Positions 1 to 9,159 of a stretch of 64,000 nucleotides of DNA are shown here, piece after piece. Below the pieces are notes generated by a model. The model was not told the DNA's origin and did not search any database. It was given only the letters and a program-made list of their open reading frames with translations. Location: NCBI RefSeq assembly GCF_013141725.1, contig NZ_WHNZ01000086.1:203181-267180 (forward strand). Reading direction: 5' to 3'. Both the position numbers and the translations under genes were made by a program. Origin of the DNA: Paenibacillus planticolens. Lineage in GTDB: Bacteria > Bacillota > Bacilli > Paenibacillales > NBRC-103111. Every line of letters starts with the position of its first letter. Within the stretch, counting starts at the first letter, position 1.

Positions 1-1
1 G

Positions 2-106
2 TATCTTGTTAAGGACAAACTCGATATCGGCAAACAGCGAATTCATCCCCACGGCCACGGCTGGCCAGTAACGGATAATATCGAAGAGTGGGGCTGGAAG
101 CAATAA
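2..106 (+). CDS. C-terminal end of a NikA/CntA-like metal ABC transporter binding protein (5' truncated by window)
   Basis: Only the last 34 codons are present, ending with TAA at 104-106. The tail is rich in His and Trp (HGHGW, WGWKQ). It lies directly before two permeases and two ATPases in the order of Nik/Cnt/Opp transporters, so it is most simply the solute-binding lipoprotein of that system. The family call comes from gene order, because too little of the protein is visible for a domain call. Confidence 0.6.
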   Translation, partial: YLVKDKLDIGKQRIHPHGHGWPVTDNIEEWGWKQ

Positions 107-125
107 GCGAGAAGGGGTACATGAG

Positions 126-1115
126 ATGATTCGCAGTTTGGTTGCGTTTATAGGATTAAAGGTAGTCCGGCTGGCCTCTTTACTTTTTGCCATCAGCTTA
201 ATCTCATTTATACTTGTCAGCTTCTCACCTATTGACCCGGTTCAAGCTTATATAGGTGCAGACATGATGAGGGTAAGTCCGGAGCAGCGGATTCTGATCA
301 CACAGCATTGGGGATTGGATAAATCGCCCATCGAACAATTTGTTCGATGGGGGACTACTCTTCTTCATGGTGATTTAGGCACATCCATGATCTTCCGTCG
401 GCCAGTAGCAGAGGTGATCTGTGAAAGGTTTCTAAACTCAATCTCTATGATGAGCACCGCCTGGCTACTATCAGGAATCATTGGTTTTATTGCTGGCGTC
501 ATTGCCGCTATGAAGAAGGATACTTGGATCGACAGGCTGATCAAGTGGTATTGCTACACATTGGCTTCTACACCAACTTTCTGGATGGGGCTGCTGCTCC
601 TCATATTATTTGCAGTATGGCTTGGCTGGTTTCCAATTGCCTTAGGAGTGCCTGCTGGAGTGCTCTCCGAGCAGGTGACGTGGATGGATCGTATCCAGCA
701 TATGATCCTGCCTGCGATGACGTTAAGCATTGTAGGCATTTCCAGCATCGCTTTGCATACAAGGCAAAAGCTGCTGGATGTGCTTTCAAGCGACTACATA
801 TTATTCGCGAGAGCGAGAGGAGAACGGGGCTTCCGACTGTTTTGGAGGCACGGGCTGCGAAATGTTGCCTTACCGGCCGTGTCCCTGCAATTTACAGCAT
901 TTAGTGAGCTGTTCGGAGGCGCTGTTCTGGCGGAACAAGTCTTTTCGTATCCTGGTTTAGGGCAAGTAACCGTGGAGGCAGGGACGCGAGGAGATGTTCC
1001 GCTGCTGCTGGGAGTCGTTCTGTTCAGCGCGCTCTTTGTTTTCTCCGGCAACTTATTTGCGGATCTTATTTATCGGTTAGTAGATCCGAGGCTCAGGGAG
1101 AGGCGGATATTATGA
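126..1115 (+). CDS. NikB/DppB-type ABC transporter permease
   Basis: A 329-residue integral membrane protein with an N-terminal helix followed by a short extracytoplasmic segment and about five further helices, the BPD_transp_1 layout of NikB/DppB proteins. The EAA-like cytoplasmic loop (ARGERGFRLFWRHGLRNVALP) sits near residues 228-250 and would contact the ATPase subunits. The start at 126 follows GAAGGGG; the ATG at 121 is in another frame and stops after two codons. The gene overlaps the next permease by 4 nt (ATGA), showing translational coupling. Family-5 transporters of this type import nickel, cobalt, metallophore complexes or peptides. Nickel/metallophore is favoured only from overall resemblance. 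Confidence 0.85.
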   Translation: MIRSLVAFIGLKVVRLASLLFAISLISFILVSFSPIDPVQAYIGADMMRVSPEQRILITQHWGLDKSPIEQFVRWGTTLLHGDLGTSMIFRRPVAEVICERFLNSISMMSTAWLLSGIIGFIAGVIAAMKKDTWIDRLIKWYCYTLASTPTFWMGLLLLILFAVWLGWFPIALGVPAGVLSEQVTWMDRIQHMILPAMTLSIVGISSIALHTRQKLLDVLSSDYILFARARGERGFRLFWRHGLRNVALPAVSLQFTAFSELFGGAVLAEQVFSYPGLGQVTVEAGTRGDVPLLLGVVLFSALFVFSGNLFADLIYRLVDPRLRERRIL

Positions 1116-1978
1116 GCATCCAGACAGTAGAACGAATCAAAGCTTCAAAAACAGGAATCCGCTTTAATCGCAGACAGCGCACGCTGATGATTACCATACT
1201 TGCAACCTTATTAGTCACGGGTACTTGGTTGTGCGGATTTATCCTCAGCTCCGAGAACCTTGACTCTCACTTGGAATTGCGCAACTTAGCGCCATCCTGG
1301 GAGCATCCTTTCGGCACGGATTGGCTTGGTCGGGATATGTTTACCCGTACCATCAAAGGGCTTTCCTTAAGTATTCGAGTAGGAATGACAGCAGCAGCCT
1401 CCAGTGTGCTGATTGCAGCCGCACTTGGATTAGCAGCTGCTACGATGGGGAAAACGGCAGATCGTATCATTGCGTGGCTTATCGATCTGTTTCTAGGCGT
1501 ACCCCATTTGGTCACATTAATTCTGATTGCTTTTGTTTTGGGAGGCGGAATGAAAGGGGTTATTATTGGCGTAGCTCTAACGCATTGGCCAAGTCTCGCA
1601 CGTGTCATACGTGCCGAAGTGATGCAGCTCAGGTCGGCGGAATACGTGCTGATTTCCCTTCGGTTGGGCAAATCCCGTTGGTGGGTAGCAACCAGACATA
1701 TGCTGCCGCATTTGATTCCGCAGTTGTTAGTAGGTTTGCTGCTCCTTTTCCCTCATGCCATTTTGCATGAAGCATCTATTACATTTATCGGAATGGGATT
1801 ATCTCCGCATCAACCCGCAATCGGGATTATCCTATCCGAATCCATGCGATATTTATCGGCAGGTATGTGGTGGCTGGCCATTTTCCCAGGACTTTGTTTG
1901 TTAATCGTCGTGCGGGCATTCGATATCATGGGCGAAAACTTGCGTATGCTTGTGGATCCTCATCGTTCACACGAGTAA
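1112..1978 (+). CDS. NikC/DppC-type ABC transporter permease
   Basis: A 288-residue partner permease. It has an N-terminal helix, the conserved HPFGTDWLGRD stretch of the DppC/OppC N-terminus, four to five more helices, and an EAA-type loop near residues 180-205 (LGKSRWWVATRHMLPHLIP). It starts inside the stop of the preceding permease (ATGA) and is followed 35 nt later by the first ATPase, so all four genes form one operon. Together with the other permease it forms the channel through which the metal or metallophore complex enters the cytoplasm. The exact substrate cannot be read from this subunit. Confidence 0.85.
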   Translation: MSIQTVERIKASKTGIRFNRRQRTLMITILATLLVTGTWLCGFILSSENLDSHLELRNLAPSWEHPFGTDWLGRDMFTRTIKGLSLSIRVGMTAAASSVLIAAALGLAAATMGKTADRIIAWLIDLFLGVPHLVTLILIAFVLGGGMKGVIIGVALTHWPSLARVIRAEVMQLRSAEYVLISLRLGKSRWWVATRHMLPHLIPQLLVGLLLLFPHAILHEASITFIGMGLSPHQPAIGIILSESMRYLSAGMWWLAIFPGLCLLIVVRAFDIMGENLRMLVDPHRSHE

Positions 1979-2013
1979 TACATAGATCCTGATTAAAGAA
2001 GGAGGCTATCCAT

Positions 2014-2937
2014 ATGCAAATACTTGAAGTGAATGATCTGTCCGTATCTTTCACCCAATACACCAGTGGATTGCGTCAGAGAACGATCAAAGTTATTCAT
2101 GGTCTTCATCTTTCCATACAGGCAGGGGAAGTTCTGGCGGTGGTAGGTTCCAGCGGTTCAGGCAAAAGCGTACTGGCTCATGCCATCATGGGTATTCTCC
2201 CACGTAATGCGAACATCAACGGTACGATCCTGTATAAAGGGGAAGCCATCGATCCAGCTAGACAAGCCGCAATAAGAGGGAAGGAAATTGCCTTCATCCC
2301 CCAATCCGTTAATTATTTGGATCCTCTCATGCAAGTGGGAGCGCAAGTGCGGTTCTCTGTACAAAAGGGGGATCCTGCTATTGAACAAAAAAAAGCTTTT
2401 GAGAGGTATCAGTTGTCACCAAGCGTGGATAAGCTTTATCCATTCCAGCTGTCTGGGGGGATGGCCAGAAGGGTGCTTGTCTCTACGGCAACGGTTAGCG
2501 GAGCGCGGCTTGTGATTGCCGACGAGCCAACACCCGGACTGCACCCTGCGGTCGTGCAGGAAACGTTAAAACAATTCAGGGAACTTGCGGATCAGGGATG
2601 TGCGGTGTTGTTTATTACTCACGACATTGAGTCCGCGCTTCCCATTGCGGATAAAGTTGCCGTGTTCTATGCAGGGACAACCGTGGAGATTGCCTCGGCA
2701 AGTGATTTTTCCGGAGAAGGCCATTTGCTTCGACACCCTTACAGCAAAGCATTATGGAGAGCGCTGCCTCAAAATGAATTCCTTCCCATACCAGGCTTTC
2801 AGCCGCACCCTGATGCTTTGCCTGAGGGATGTTTGTTTGCGCCGCGTTGTGGGATGGCTACCTCAGAATGCTCCCGTGTAAGACCGGAAATGCGGGAACT
2901 GCGTGGCGGAATAGCGAGGTGTACACATGCTTCTTGA
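2014..2937 (+). CDS. NikD/DppD-type ABC transporter ATPase
   Basis: A 307-residue ATP-binding subunit with Walker A GSSGSGKS near residue 45, signature LSGGMARR near 145 and Walker B LVIADEP near 168, followed by the switch histidine ITHD. The C-terminal extension has the oligopeptide/dipeptide-transporter pattern GCLFAPRCG with two more cysteines, typical of DppD/OppD/NikD-type subunits. The start follows AAGGAGG with good spacing. The 3' end overlaps the second ATPase gene by 11 nt. It powers import with the second, shorter ATPase. Confidence 0.88.
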   Translation: MQILEVNDLSVSFTQYTSGLRQRTIKVIHGLHLSIQAGEVLAVVGSSGSGKSVLAHAIMGILPRNANINGTILYKGEAIDPARQAAIRGKEIAFIPQSVNYLDPLMQVGAQVRFSVQKGDPAIEQKKAFERYQLSPSVDKLYPFQLSGGMARRVLVSTATVSGARLVIADEPTPGLHPAVVQETLKQFRELADQGCAVLFITHDIESALPIADKVAVFYAGTTVEIASASDFSGEGHLLRHPYSKALWRALPQNEFLPIPGFQPHPDALPEGCLFAPRCGMATSECSRVRPEMRELRGGIARCTHAS

Positions 2938-3547
2938 AGGTAAAAATCTTGGTTTTCGTTATGGTCGGGATGCATGGATATTTAGGGGAATGGACATTGC
3001 CTTGAAGCAAGGGGAAGTGGTAGGGCTTGTTGGACCGAGTGGATGTGGGAAAACCACCTTGGGCCGCCTTATCGCCGGCTATGAGTTACCGCATGAGGGC
3101 AGTGTTCAATTAAATGGCAGTCCTCCAGCCAAAAAGGGGTTTCATCCTGTTCAGCTTGTATTTCAACATCCGGAAAAAGCAGTCAACCCCCGTTGGCCCA
3201 TGCATCGTATGCTTAACGAAGGCTGGCAACCTGACGCGGATTTGCTGCGGTCGCTAGGCATTGAGAAGGAATGGCTGCAGCGATGGCCTAATGAGCTGTC
3301 CGGCGGAGAACTTCAACGATTTTGCATCGCAAGGGCACTTGGGCCTGAAACTCGTTTTCTGATTGCTGATGAAATGACTACGATGCTGGACGCAATTACG
3401 CAAGCGCAGATATGGCATGCGGTGCTGGATATCGCTAAGGAGCGAAATTTGGGTGTGCTCGTCATAAGTCATGAGAGGAAGTTGATCCAAAGGCTTTGCA
3501 GCAGGGTTATCGAGTGGAACGGAGAAACGGAACGTTCCACTGGATGA
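2927..3547 (+). CDS. NikE/CntF-type ABC transporter ATPase
   Basis: A 206-residue ATPase, shorter than most NikE/DppF proteins (about 250-330 residues) because it ends soon after the H-loop and lacks the cysteine-rich C-terminal extension. Walker A is GPSGCGKTT near residue 35, the signature LSGGELQRF near 124 and Walker B FLIADEM near 141, with Met in place of the usual Pro after the catalytic Glu. The start overlaps the previous ATPase. It is the last gene of the operon, with a strong terminator about 75 nt downstream. Confidence 0.85.
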   Translation: MLLEGKNLGFRYGRDAWIFRGMDIALKQGEVVGLVGPSGCGKTTLGRLIAGYELPHEGSVQLNGSPPAKKGFHPVQLVFQHPEKAVNPRWPMHRMLNEGWQPDADLLRSLGIEKEWLQRWPNELSGGELQRFCIARALGPETRFLIADEMTTMLDAITQAQIWHAVLDIAKERNLGVLVISHERKLIQRLCSRVIEWNGETERSTG

Positions 3548-3621
3548 CCACGGCAGCAGGGATGGGCGGCCTCATCCGTGCCGGGGAGAGGCCGCGCTCC
3601 AACGTTCAAGTTTAGACAAAG

Positions 3622-3650
3622 ACCTAGCCGTCAGGCTAGGCTTTTTTTGT
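3622..3650 (+). terminator. Rho-independent terminator of the metal importer operon
   Basis: A perfect 7-bp stem CCTAGCC/GGCTAGG with a 4-nt loop is followed immediately by CTTTTTTT. It ends the operon that begins before the window. Confidence 0.9.
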
Positions 3651-3683
3651 TCAAATATTAGTTGCAACTATAGCTCTTTTGAG

Positions 3684-3696
3684 TCATTTCAAATGA
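3684..3696. promoter_or_regulatory. 13-bp palindrome upstream of the PepSY gene, possible operator
   Basis: TCATTT-C-AAATGA is a perfect inverted repeat about 80 bp before the PepSY membrane protein gene. It may be a regulator site for this metal-related gene, but it matches no operator I can name with confidence. Confidence 0.25.
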
Positions 3697-3761
3697 TCAC
3701 CTTCCAAGTATACTTTAGTCAGTTCATTCGACTTGTGTAGAAAAGGGAGCGTAGTTAAAGT

Positions 3762-5129
3762 ATGAATCTTGGAGTTGAAATGGCTAATGGGGGGCCACAA
3801 CAGACAAAAGCCAAACATGTGTATGCGGCTATCTGGAGGTGGCATTTTTACGCTGGAATGATATTTGCACCGTTCTTGGTTATTTTGGCGGTAACTGGAG
3901 GCATCTATTTATTTAAACCGCAAATTGAGTCCAAAATGTACAAAGATTATTATTACGTGCAACAAGGGCAGCAGCAATTAACGGTACAGGAACAAATACA
4001 GAAAATGAACCAAGTTTATCCGGAGGCAAAGCTAAAGAAAATAAAGCCATCGTACGCACCTGATCGGTCTACCGAATTCGAAGTGAGCAATAGAGGGCAA
4101 TCGATGCTTATCTATGTCAATCCCTATGACGGGAAAGTGCTAGGTGACATTAACCCTAATACGAAGCTTATGCAATTGATCCGAGATTTTCACGGAAAAC
4201 TGATGATGGGTACAACAGGGGATCGGATTATTGAATTATCGGCTTGTTGGGCCATGATTTTATTGATCACGGGGATCTATCTATGGTGGCCTAGAGGTAA
4301 GAAATCCATATACGGTATCATACTTCCACGCATGCATAATGGGAAACGAGTGTTCTGGCGTGATATGCACGCTGTGACGGCATTCTGGTTATCACTCTTT
4401 ATTGCGGCATTAATTCTAACGGGGTTGCCTTGGTCTGGAATTATGGGTACTTATATCAATAAAACAGCTACATACCCTCAGGGATTTTTCTCCTTTGATC
4501 CGCAAAAGCCACAGTCGACGATACCGACTAAGGATGTGGTCAGCGGCGTTCCATGGGCGGCAGAACAGCTTCCGATGCCGAATTCCACTCCAGGCATGAG
4601 TGGTGTCATTTCTATTGAGCAAGTGATGAATATTGGTAAAAGCAACGAACTGGCCCCTGGTTATCAAATTGCTCTTCCTGCAGATGAAAAAGGGGTATAC
4701 ACGATTTATTCAACCACTGCAGATCCGAAGAAACAAACGACCCTTCATATTGATCAATATAGCGGGAAAGTGTTGGCAGATCAGCGATTTAAGGATTTTA
4801 GTTTCATGGCTAAAGCTGTAACGATTGGTATCGCTTTGCACCAAGGTGAGTATTTTGGTGTGATTAATCAAATTATATGTTTGCTTGTTTGTCTCGGTAT
4901 TATTTTAGTTGCAGTCAGCGGAGTTGTCATGTGGTGGATGCGAAAACCCGAGGGAAGAGTAGGAGCGCCAGCATTGCCAAAAGATTTCAAAATGGTCAAG
5001 TGGGTGGCGTTGATTACCCTTGTACTAGGTATTGTATTTCCTTTGGTTGGTATCTCTTTATTAATCGTACTATTGTTGGATGCATTGATTATTCGTAGAA
5101 TACCAGCTCTGAAACAGCTTCTAGGATAA
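3762..5129 (+). CDS. PepSY-associated transmembrane (PiuB-like) protein
   Basis: A 455-residue membrane protein with a cytoplasmic N-terminal stretch, a first helix near residues 28-50, a PepSY-like extracytoplasmic segment (repeated PYDGKVLGD and QYSGKVLAD motifs) and further helix clusters near 155, 210, 370 and 425-450. This is the PepSY-TM/PiuB architecture often found near iron or copper genes and proposed to work in membrane redox or metal handling. The ATG at 3762 has GGGAG about 13 nt upstream, which is too far. The in-frame ATG at 3780 has GGAG 5 nt upstream and is the likelier start. No terminator lies before the next gene, so it may be co-transcribed with the copper genes. Confidence 0.75.
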   Translation: MNLGVEMANGGPQQTKAKHVYAAIWRWHFYAGMIFAPFLVILAVTGGIYLFKPQIESKMYKDYYYVQQGQQQLTVQEQIQKMNQVYPEAKLKKIKPSYAPDRSTEFEVSNRGQSMLIYVNPYDGKVLGDINPNTKLMQLIRDFHGKLMMGTTGDRIIELSACWAMILLITGIYLWWPRGKKSIYGIILPRMHNGKRVFWRDMHAVTAFWLSLFIAALILTGLPWSGIMGTYINKTATYPQGFFSFDPQKPQSTIPTKDVVSGVPWAAEQLPMPNSTPGMSGVISIEQVMNIGKSNELAPGYQIALPADEKGVYTIYSTTADPKKQTTLHIDQYSGKVLADQRFKDFSFMAKAVTIGIALHQGEYFGVINQIICLLVCLGIILVAVSGVVMWWMRKPEGRVGAPALPKDFKMVKWVALITLVLGIVFPLVGISLLIVLLLDALIIRRIPALKQLLG

Positions 5130-5224
5130 TGAAGTGTGTCAGGTTAAGCGTCATGCATAATATACCATCACCATAGACTAGAAAGTGGGCTTATTGAAAT
5201 TTCACGAAGAGGTGAGGGTCTTTG

Positions 5225-5803
5225 ATGGAATTGAGTAAAAAGGTTTTTTTGAAAATATGTGGTTTATGCATGATATTGATCGTAATCTCCCCGGGATTAC
5301 CCGTTGCAGCGCATGAACATGGGGGAGACTCAGCCACAGAGATCCAAATGGGACCGTCTCAATTAACGATAAACACAAGTATTGCATCTTTGATTTTCGT
5401 TCTGTTGATTGTCCTTGTTCTTATTTTCCATCTACGTTCAAAGAGCGCGCTTTTATCTAAAATGACGGGTATGATGGCCGCGATGACAATTGCTATGGTA
5501 TCAAGTCTGATTGTCGGTACAATAGCAGGAATTGTATTGGAAAGCTTATTTTTTTCAACCGTTATCGGTGTCACTTTTGGGATGATTGTAGGTTATCTAT
5601 CCGGCAGATCCTTACATCTTCTTGCGTCCCTGGATGGCATGTTAGCTGGATTGATGGGAGGTATGATGGGAGCGATGTTGGGGGTGATGGTGATCTCAGA
5701 CTATCCTACACTTTCCATTATTTTTATGGATATTGTCTTGGCAATTTCCATGTTAGTTCTATATAAGCTGTTGGATGACGAGGAACTTCATCATACTGCA
5801 TGA
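5225..5803 (+). CDS. Small polytopic membrane protein next to copA, function unknown
   Basis: About 192 residues. A cleavable signal sequence ending near AAHEHGG is followed by a His-containing segment and about four or five hydrophobic helices. One helix is a Gly/Met-rich stretch (LAGLMGGMMGAMLGVM) that resembles packing helices in small metal-associated membrane proteins. The start is ATG 5225, or TTG 5222 just before it, behind GAGGTGAGG. It sits between the PepSY protein and the copper ATPase in the same orientation, so a role in copper handling is a contextual inference. I recognise no named family. Confidence 0.6.
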   Translation: MELSKKVFLKICGLCMILIVISPGLPVAAHEHGGDSATEIQMGPSQLTINTSIASLIFVLLIVLVLIFHLRSKSALLSKMTGMMAAMTIAMVSSLIVGTIAGIVLESLFFSTVIGVTFGMIVGYLSGRSLHLLASLDGMLAGLMGGMMGAMLGVMVISDYPTLSIIFMDIVLAISMLVLYKLLDDEELHHTA

Positions 5804-5898
5804 CTCGAAAGAGCTATTTTCAAGGAATCTAGCATGTTCCTGGACTACACCCCATATAGTTGCAAGTAAGTGCGGAGATTGTATGGGAGGTGGAGAAG

Positions 5899-8112
5899 TT
5901 GAACGAACATTCAGGGTTTCAAAAAATAAGCTTAAAAATAGAGGGAATGACTTGTGCGGCATGCTCTGCGCGTATTGAGAAAGTCGTTGGTAAAATGGCT
6001 GGCGTTCATGAAATCGTCGTCAATTTACCGTTGGGACGTGCCGCGTTAGTGTTGGACTCCGATTCTGAACTTAGAGGGCGGGTTGTTGAGCGTATCGAGA
6101 AATTGGGATACTCCGCAGGAAAGTTTGAAGAAGCGAGCGAGTCTCAGAAAACGGTGCTTGGTCTAGGTGCAAAACTGCTTATCTCCGCGCTATTGACGCT
6201 GCCTCTTTTGTGGGCAATGGTTCGTCATTATACGTTGACATCCGGAATTTGGATTCCTGAGCTATTTCTTCAGCCGTGGTTTCAATGGATACTTGCTACG
6301 CCGGTTCAATTTGTTATAGGTGCTCCATTTTACTTTAATGCTTGGAAGGCTGTAAAAAGCAAAAGTGCCAATATGGATGTACTTATCGTTCTTAGTACGA
6401 CTAGCGCATATTTATACAGTCATTACATGACGATGCACATGCTGCATTCGGGTGGAGCTGACCCGCACTCGGTGTATTTTGAGACAAGCGCCATGATTAT
6501 TACCGTTGTGCTGCTTGGTAAATGGTTGGAATCTTCCGCCAAAAAGAGAAGTATGAAGACGATTCATCAACTACGCCGACTAAGTCCGCAAACAGTAACA
6601 ATCCTCAGAAGTGAGAACCACCCAGAGACAATAGGGTTAAATAGCGTCAAGATTGGGGATACGCTCCTGATCCTTCCCGGCGAAATCGTTCCTGCGGATG
6701 GACGAGTTATGAGTGGCAGGTCTGCGGTTGATGAGTCTTTCATTACTGGAGAATCTGTACCTGTGGAGAAACGCCAATATGACCGCCTGATTGGCGGATC
6801 AGTAAATAGGGACGAAGTCATGACTATGCAAGTGACGGCTCTTGGACCTCAAACTGCGCTCGGCAAGATGATCCATTTAATGGAGGAAGCACAGGCCTCG
6901 AAGGCCGAGATCGGGCGATATGTAGATCGCATCGCTGCTGTGTTCGTTCCTGCTGTTTTGGTGCTTGCATTGCTGACATTGTGTATGTGGTCCTTATGGC
7001 TTACTCCGGGGGATTTCAAAGGGGCACTATTCAAAGCAATAGCCGTACTTGTTATCGCTTGCCCTTGCGCTTTAGGGTTGGCGACGCCAACTTCGATCCT
7101 GGTCGGTACGAGCCGTGCTTTGGAGTCGGGGATTCTATTCAAAGAAGGCAAGTATGTGGAACAGCTGCAGCAGATCGATATCATTTTACTGGATAAAACA
7201 GGGACACTTACTTATGGAACACCCCGAGTGACAGACATCGTCACGGATTCGGGCCAGGAACATCGCCTTCTTCGCTTACTTGCTGCTGCTGAGAATGGAA
7301 TAGAACATCCCTATGCGAAAGCGATTGTGAAAGAAGCCGCTCGGCGCGGACTCCAGATGAAAGAAACGTCTTCCTCTCAAGCACTAACAGGTTTGGGTGT
7401 GACGGCGCGAGTAGATAAACATGAAATTCTTATCGGATCTAGAGCTTTTATGAGTCAGGCTGAAATTTCCATGCAGAAGTTTGCACCAATAACAGAACAG
7501 TTAGAGAGGGAAGGAAAGACGATACTATTTGCAGCGGTGAACGGTGTGCCTGCAGGGTTAATCGCGCTCATGGACACATTAAAGTCATCTACGCCTCAAG
7601 CTATACGACGGTTGAAAAAGATGGGCATCGTCGTCGCCATGGTAACCGGCGATCACCGTAAAACAGCCAATGCGATAGGGGATAGAGCTGGAATAACAGC
7701 CATTTATGCGGAAATGCTGCCGCAGGATAAAGTTCATTTGGTAAGAACACTGCAGTCAAAAGGGAAACGTGTTGCAATGGTCGGCGATGGCGTGAATGAT
7801 GCGCCTGCGTTGGCAGCGGCAGATATTGGCATTGCTGTGGGGACAGGTTCAGAAATCGCCAAGGACGCAGCAGATATCAATTTGCTTCATAGCGACTTGG
7901 GGGGAGTTGCGGATGCCATCGTGATGAGCCGGAAGACGATGCGCAATATTCGCCAAAATTTAATTTTCGCACTCATGTATAATGTCTTGGCTATACCTCT
8001 TGCGTTCATGGGTTTAATGACACCGTGGATCGCTGGAACCGCTATGGCGCTAAGTTCTGTATCCGTCGTAGCGAATGCTAGCAGACTGCAAAGAGCATCT
8101 TGGCGAAATTAA
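5899..8112 (+). CDS. copA: Copper-exporting P1B-type ATPase CopA
   Basis: A 737-residue heavy-metal P-type ATPase. One N-terminal HMA domain carries the metal-binding GMTCAAC (residues 16-22). The actuator TGES loop is near 282, the ion-path CPC motif (ACPCALG) near 387, the phosphorylation DKTGT near 432, the P1B His-Pro pair (EHPYAKA) near 469 and the hinge GDGVNDAP near 629. CPC plus HP fits Cu(I) export across the cytoplasmic membrane. The frame is open 13 codons further upstream, but GGGAGGTGG stands 5 nt before TTG 5899, which is the likely start. Many Firmicute CopA proteins have two HMA domains, whereas this one has one. A response regulator gene follows closely. Confidence 0.93.
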   Translation: MNEHSGFQKISLKIEGMTCAACSARIEKVVGKMAGVHEIVVNLPLGRAALVLDSDSELRGRVVERIEKLGYSAGKFEEASESQKTVLGLGAKLLISALLTLPLLWAMVRHYTLTSGIWIPELFLQPWFQWILATPVQFVIGAPFYFNAWKAVKSKSANMDVLIVLSTTSAYLYSHYMTMHMLHSGGADPHSVYFETSAMIITVVLLGKWLESSAKKRSMKTIHQLRRLSPQTVTILRSENHPETIGLNSVKIGDTLLILPGEIVPADGRVMSGRSAVDESFITGESVPVEKRQYDRLIGGSVNRDEVMTMQVTALGPQTALGKMIHLMEEAQASKAEIGRYVDRIAAVFVPAVLVLALLTLCMWSLWLTPGDFKGALFKAIAVLVIACPCALGLATPTSILVGTSRALESGILFKEGKYVEQLQQIDIILLDKTGTLTYGTPRVTDIVTDSGQEHRLLRLLAAAENGIEHPYAKAIVKEAARRGLQMKETSSSQALTGLGVTARVDKHEILIGSRAFMSQAEISMQKFAPITEQLEREGKTILFAAVNGVPAGLIALMDTLKSSTPQAIRRLKKMGIVVAMVTGDHRKTANAIGDRAGITAIYAEMLPQDKVHLVRTLQSKGKRVAMVGDGVNDAPALAAADIGIAVGTGSEIAKDAADINLLHSDLGGVADAIVMSRKTMRNIRQNLIFALMYNVLAIPLAFMGLMTPWIAGTAMALSSVSVVANASRLQRASWRN

Positions 8113-8149
8113 TTTGCGTCTAAATAAAAGAAAGGAAGGAGGAATCATA

Positions 8150-8809
8150 ATGTCTCAGCCCTTTCGGGTTATCATAGTAGACGATCATCCTCATGCCAGG
8201 GAAGGGATCCAAAGTATTATAAGAATGGATCCTTCTTTTGAAATTGTTGCTGAGGGAAGAAATGGTGCAGAGGCGATCAGGCTTACAGAACAATGGATGC
8301 CCGATATCATTTTGATGGATATTAATATGCCGCAAATGGATGGTCTAGAGGCTACAAAGCAAATTAAAGAAAAATTCCCCTATGTGAAAATCGTAATGGT
8401 CACTGTATCCGATGATATCACCCATTTGTTTGAAGCGCTGAAGAAAGGGGCACAGGGTTATCTGCTCAAAAATTTGAGCCCGAACTCCTGGCATGAATAT
8501 TTAAAAGCCATTGCAGTTGACGAAGCTCCTATGTCCAGAGAGCTCGCTTTACGATTATTGCAAGAATTCACACCTAAGGAAAAGCAGGAGGCACCTAACG
8601 CATTTATTACCGGACGTGAACGAGAAATACTGGAATGGGTCGCAAGCGGAAAATCCAACCGATTAATTTCAGAAGGATTGTGTATCTCTGAATATACAGT
8701 GAAAAATCATTTGAAGAACATTATGCAGAAATTGCAAATGGACAACCGGGTACAGCTTACCAGATATGTATTTGAGCAGGGATGGCTGAGAAGGAAGATA
8801 GATAAATAG
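8150..8809 (+). CDS. NarL/LuxR-type response regulator (no adjacent kinase)
   Basis: A 219-residue regulator. The receiver domain has the acidic pair DDHPHA, the phospho-acceptor Asp near residue 57 (ILMDINMP) and the conserved Lys in YLLKNL. The C-terminal LuxR helix-turn-helix (TGREREILEWVASGKS through VKNHLKNIMQKL) spans about residues 155-205. The start is ATG 8150 behind a strong AAGGAAGGAGG, although the frame is open upstream into copA. It follows copA by 37 nt and is closed by a terminator, so it is probably co-transcribed with the copper genes. No histidine kinase gene lies nearby; the partner must be encoded elsewhere. Confidence 0.9.
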   Translation: MSQPFRVIIVDDHPHAREGIQSIIRMDPSFEIVAEGRNGAEAIRLTEQWMPDIILMDINMPQMDGLEATKQIKEKFPYVKIVMVTVSDDITHLFEALKKGAQGYLLKNLSPNSWHEYLKAIAVDEAPMSRELALRLLQEFTPKEKQEAPNAFITGREREILEWVASGKSNRLISEGLCISEYTVKNHLKNIMQKLQMDNRVQLTRYVFEQGWLRRKIDK

Positions 8810-8815
8810 ATTCAA

Positions 8816-8860
8816 AAGAGGGTTCTGCAAGGATTACGCACTTGCAGGACTCTTTTTTTC
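8816..8860 (+). terminator. Terminator after the copA/response regulator group
   Basis: An imperfect hairpin with core CTGCAAG/CTTGCAG and AGAG/CTCT outer pairing is followed by TTTTTTT. Confidence 0.8.
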
Positions 8861-8880
8861 GAACACTCAACGAATAAATA

Positions 8881-9090
8881 ATTCCTATAGATGCTATAGG
8901 AAAATCTCCCGCTAAATTACTCGAATGATGGCCTTACAGGGAATTTAGAAGGAAAACCTCCCGTTAATTTGACCGGATCTAGTAGATTCTCATGAAATCA
9001 GTGCAGATAGAGGGAGTTTTTCCAGCTAAATGGATCTAATAAGCATCTTCAGTCCTTTTAGAGGGAAATTATCCCTTATTTTTACCACGG
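8881..9090 (-). repeat. Copy A of a ~200-bp dispersed structured repeat
   Basis: Read on the minus strand, this stretch aligns over its whole length with copies at 27019-27220 and 31199-31396. Shared blocks are GATCCATTTAGCTGGAAAAA, ACTCCCTCTA, CCGGTCAAATTAACGGGAGG and TAAATTCCCTG. It contains inward-facing GGAAAA-CTCCC and GGGAG-TTTTCC blocks that can pair. One end carries an extra palindrome, TTCCTATAG-ATG-CTATAGGAA (8882-8902). I see no open reading frame that deserves a call. Confidence 0.85.
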
Positions 9091-9159
9091 ATACATTACT
9101 GGCTGTCCCACATGTCATAGAAATGACTAGGGATCACTTATGGGTCAGCCTAGTTATTA

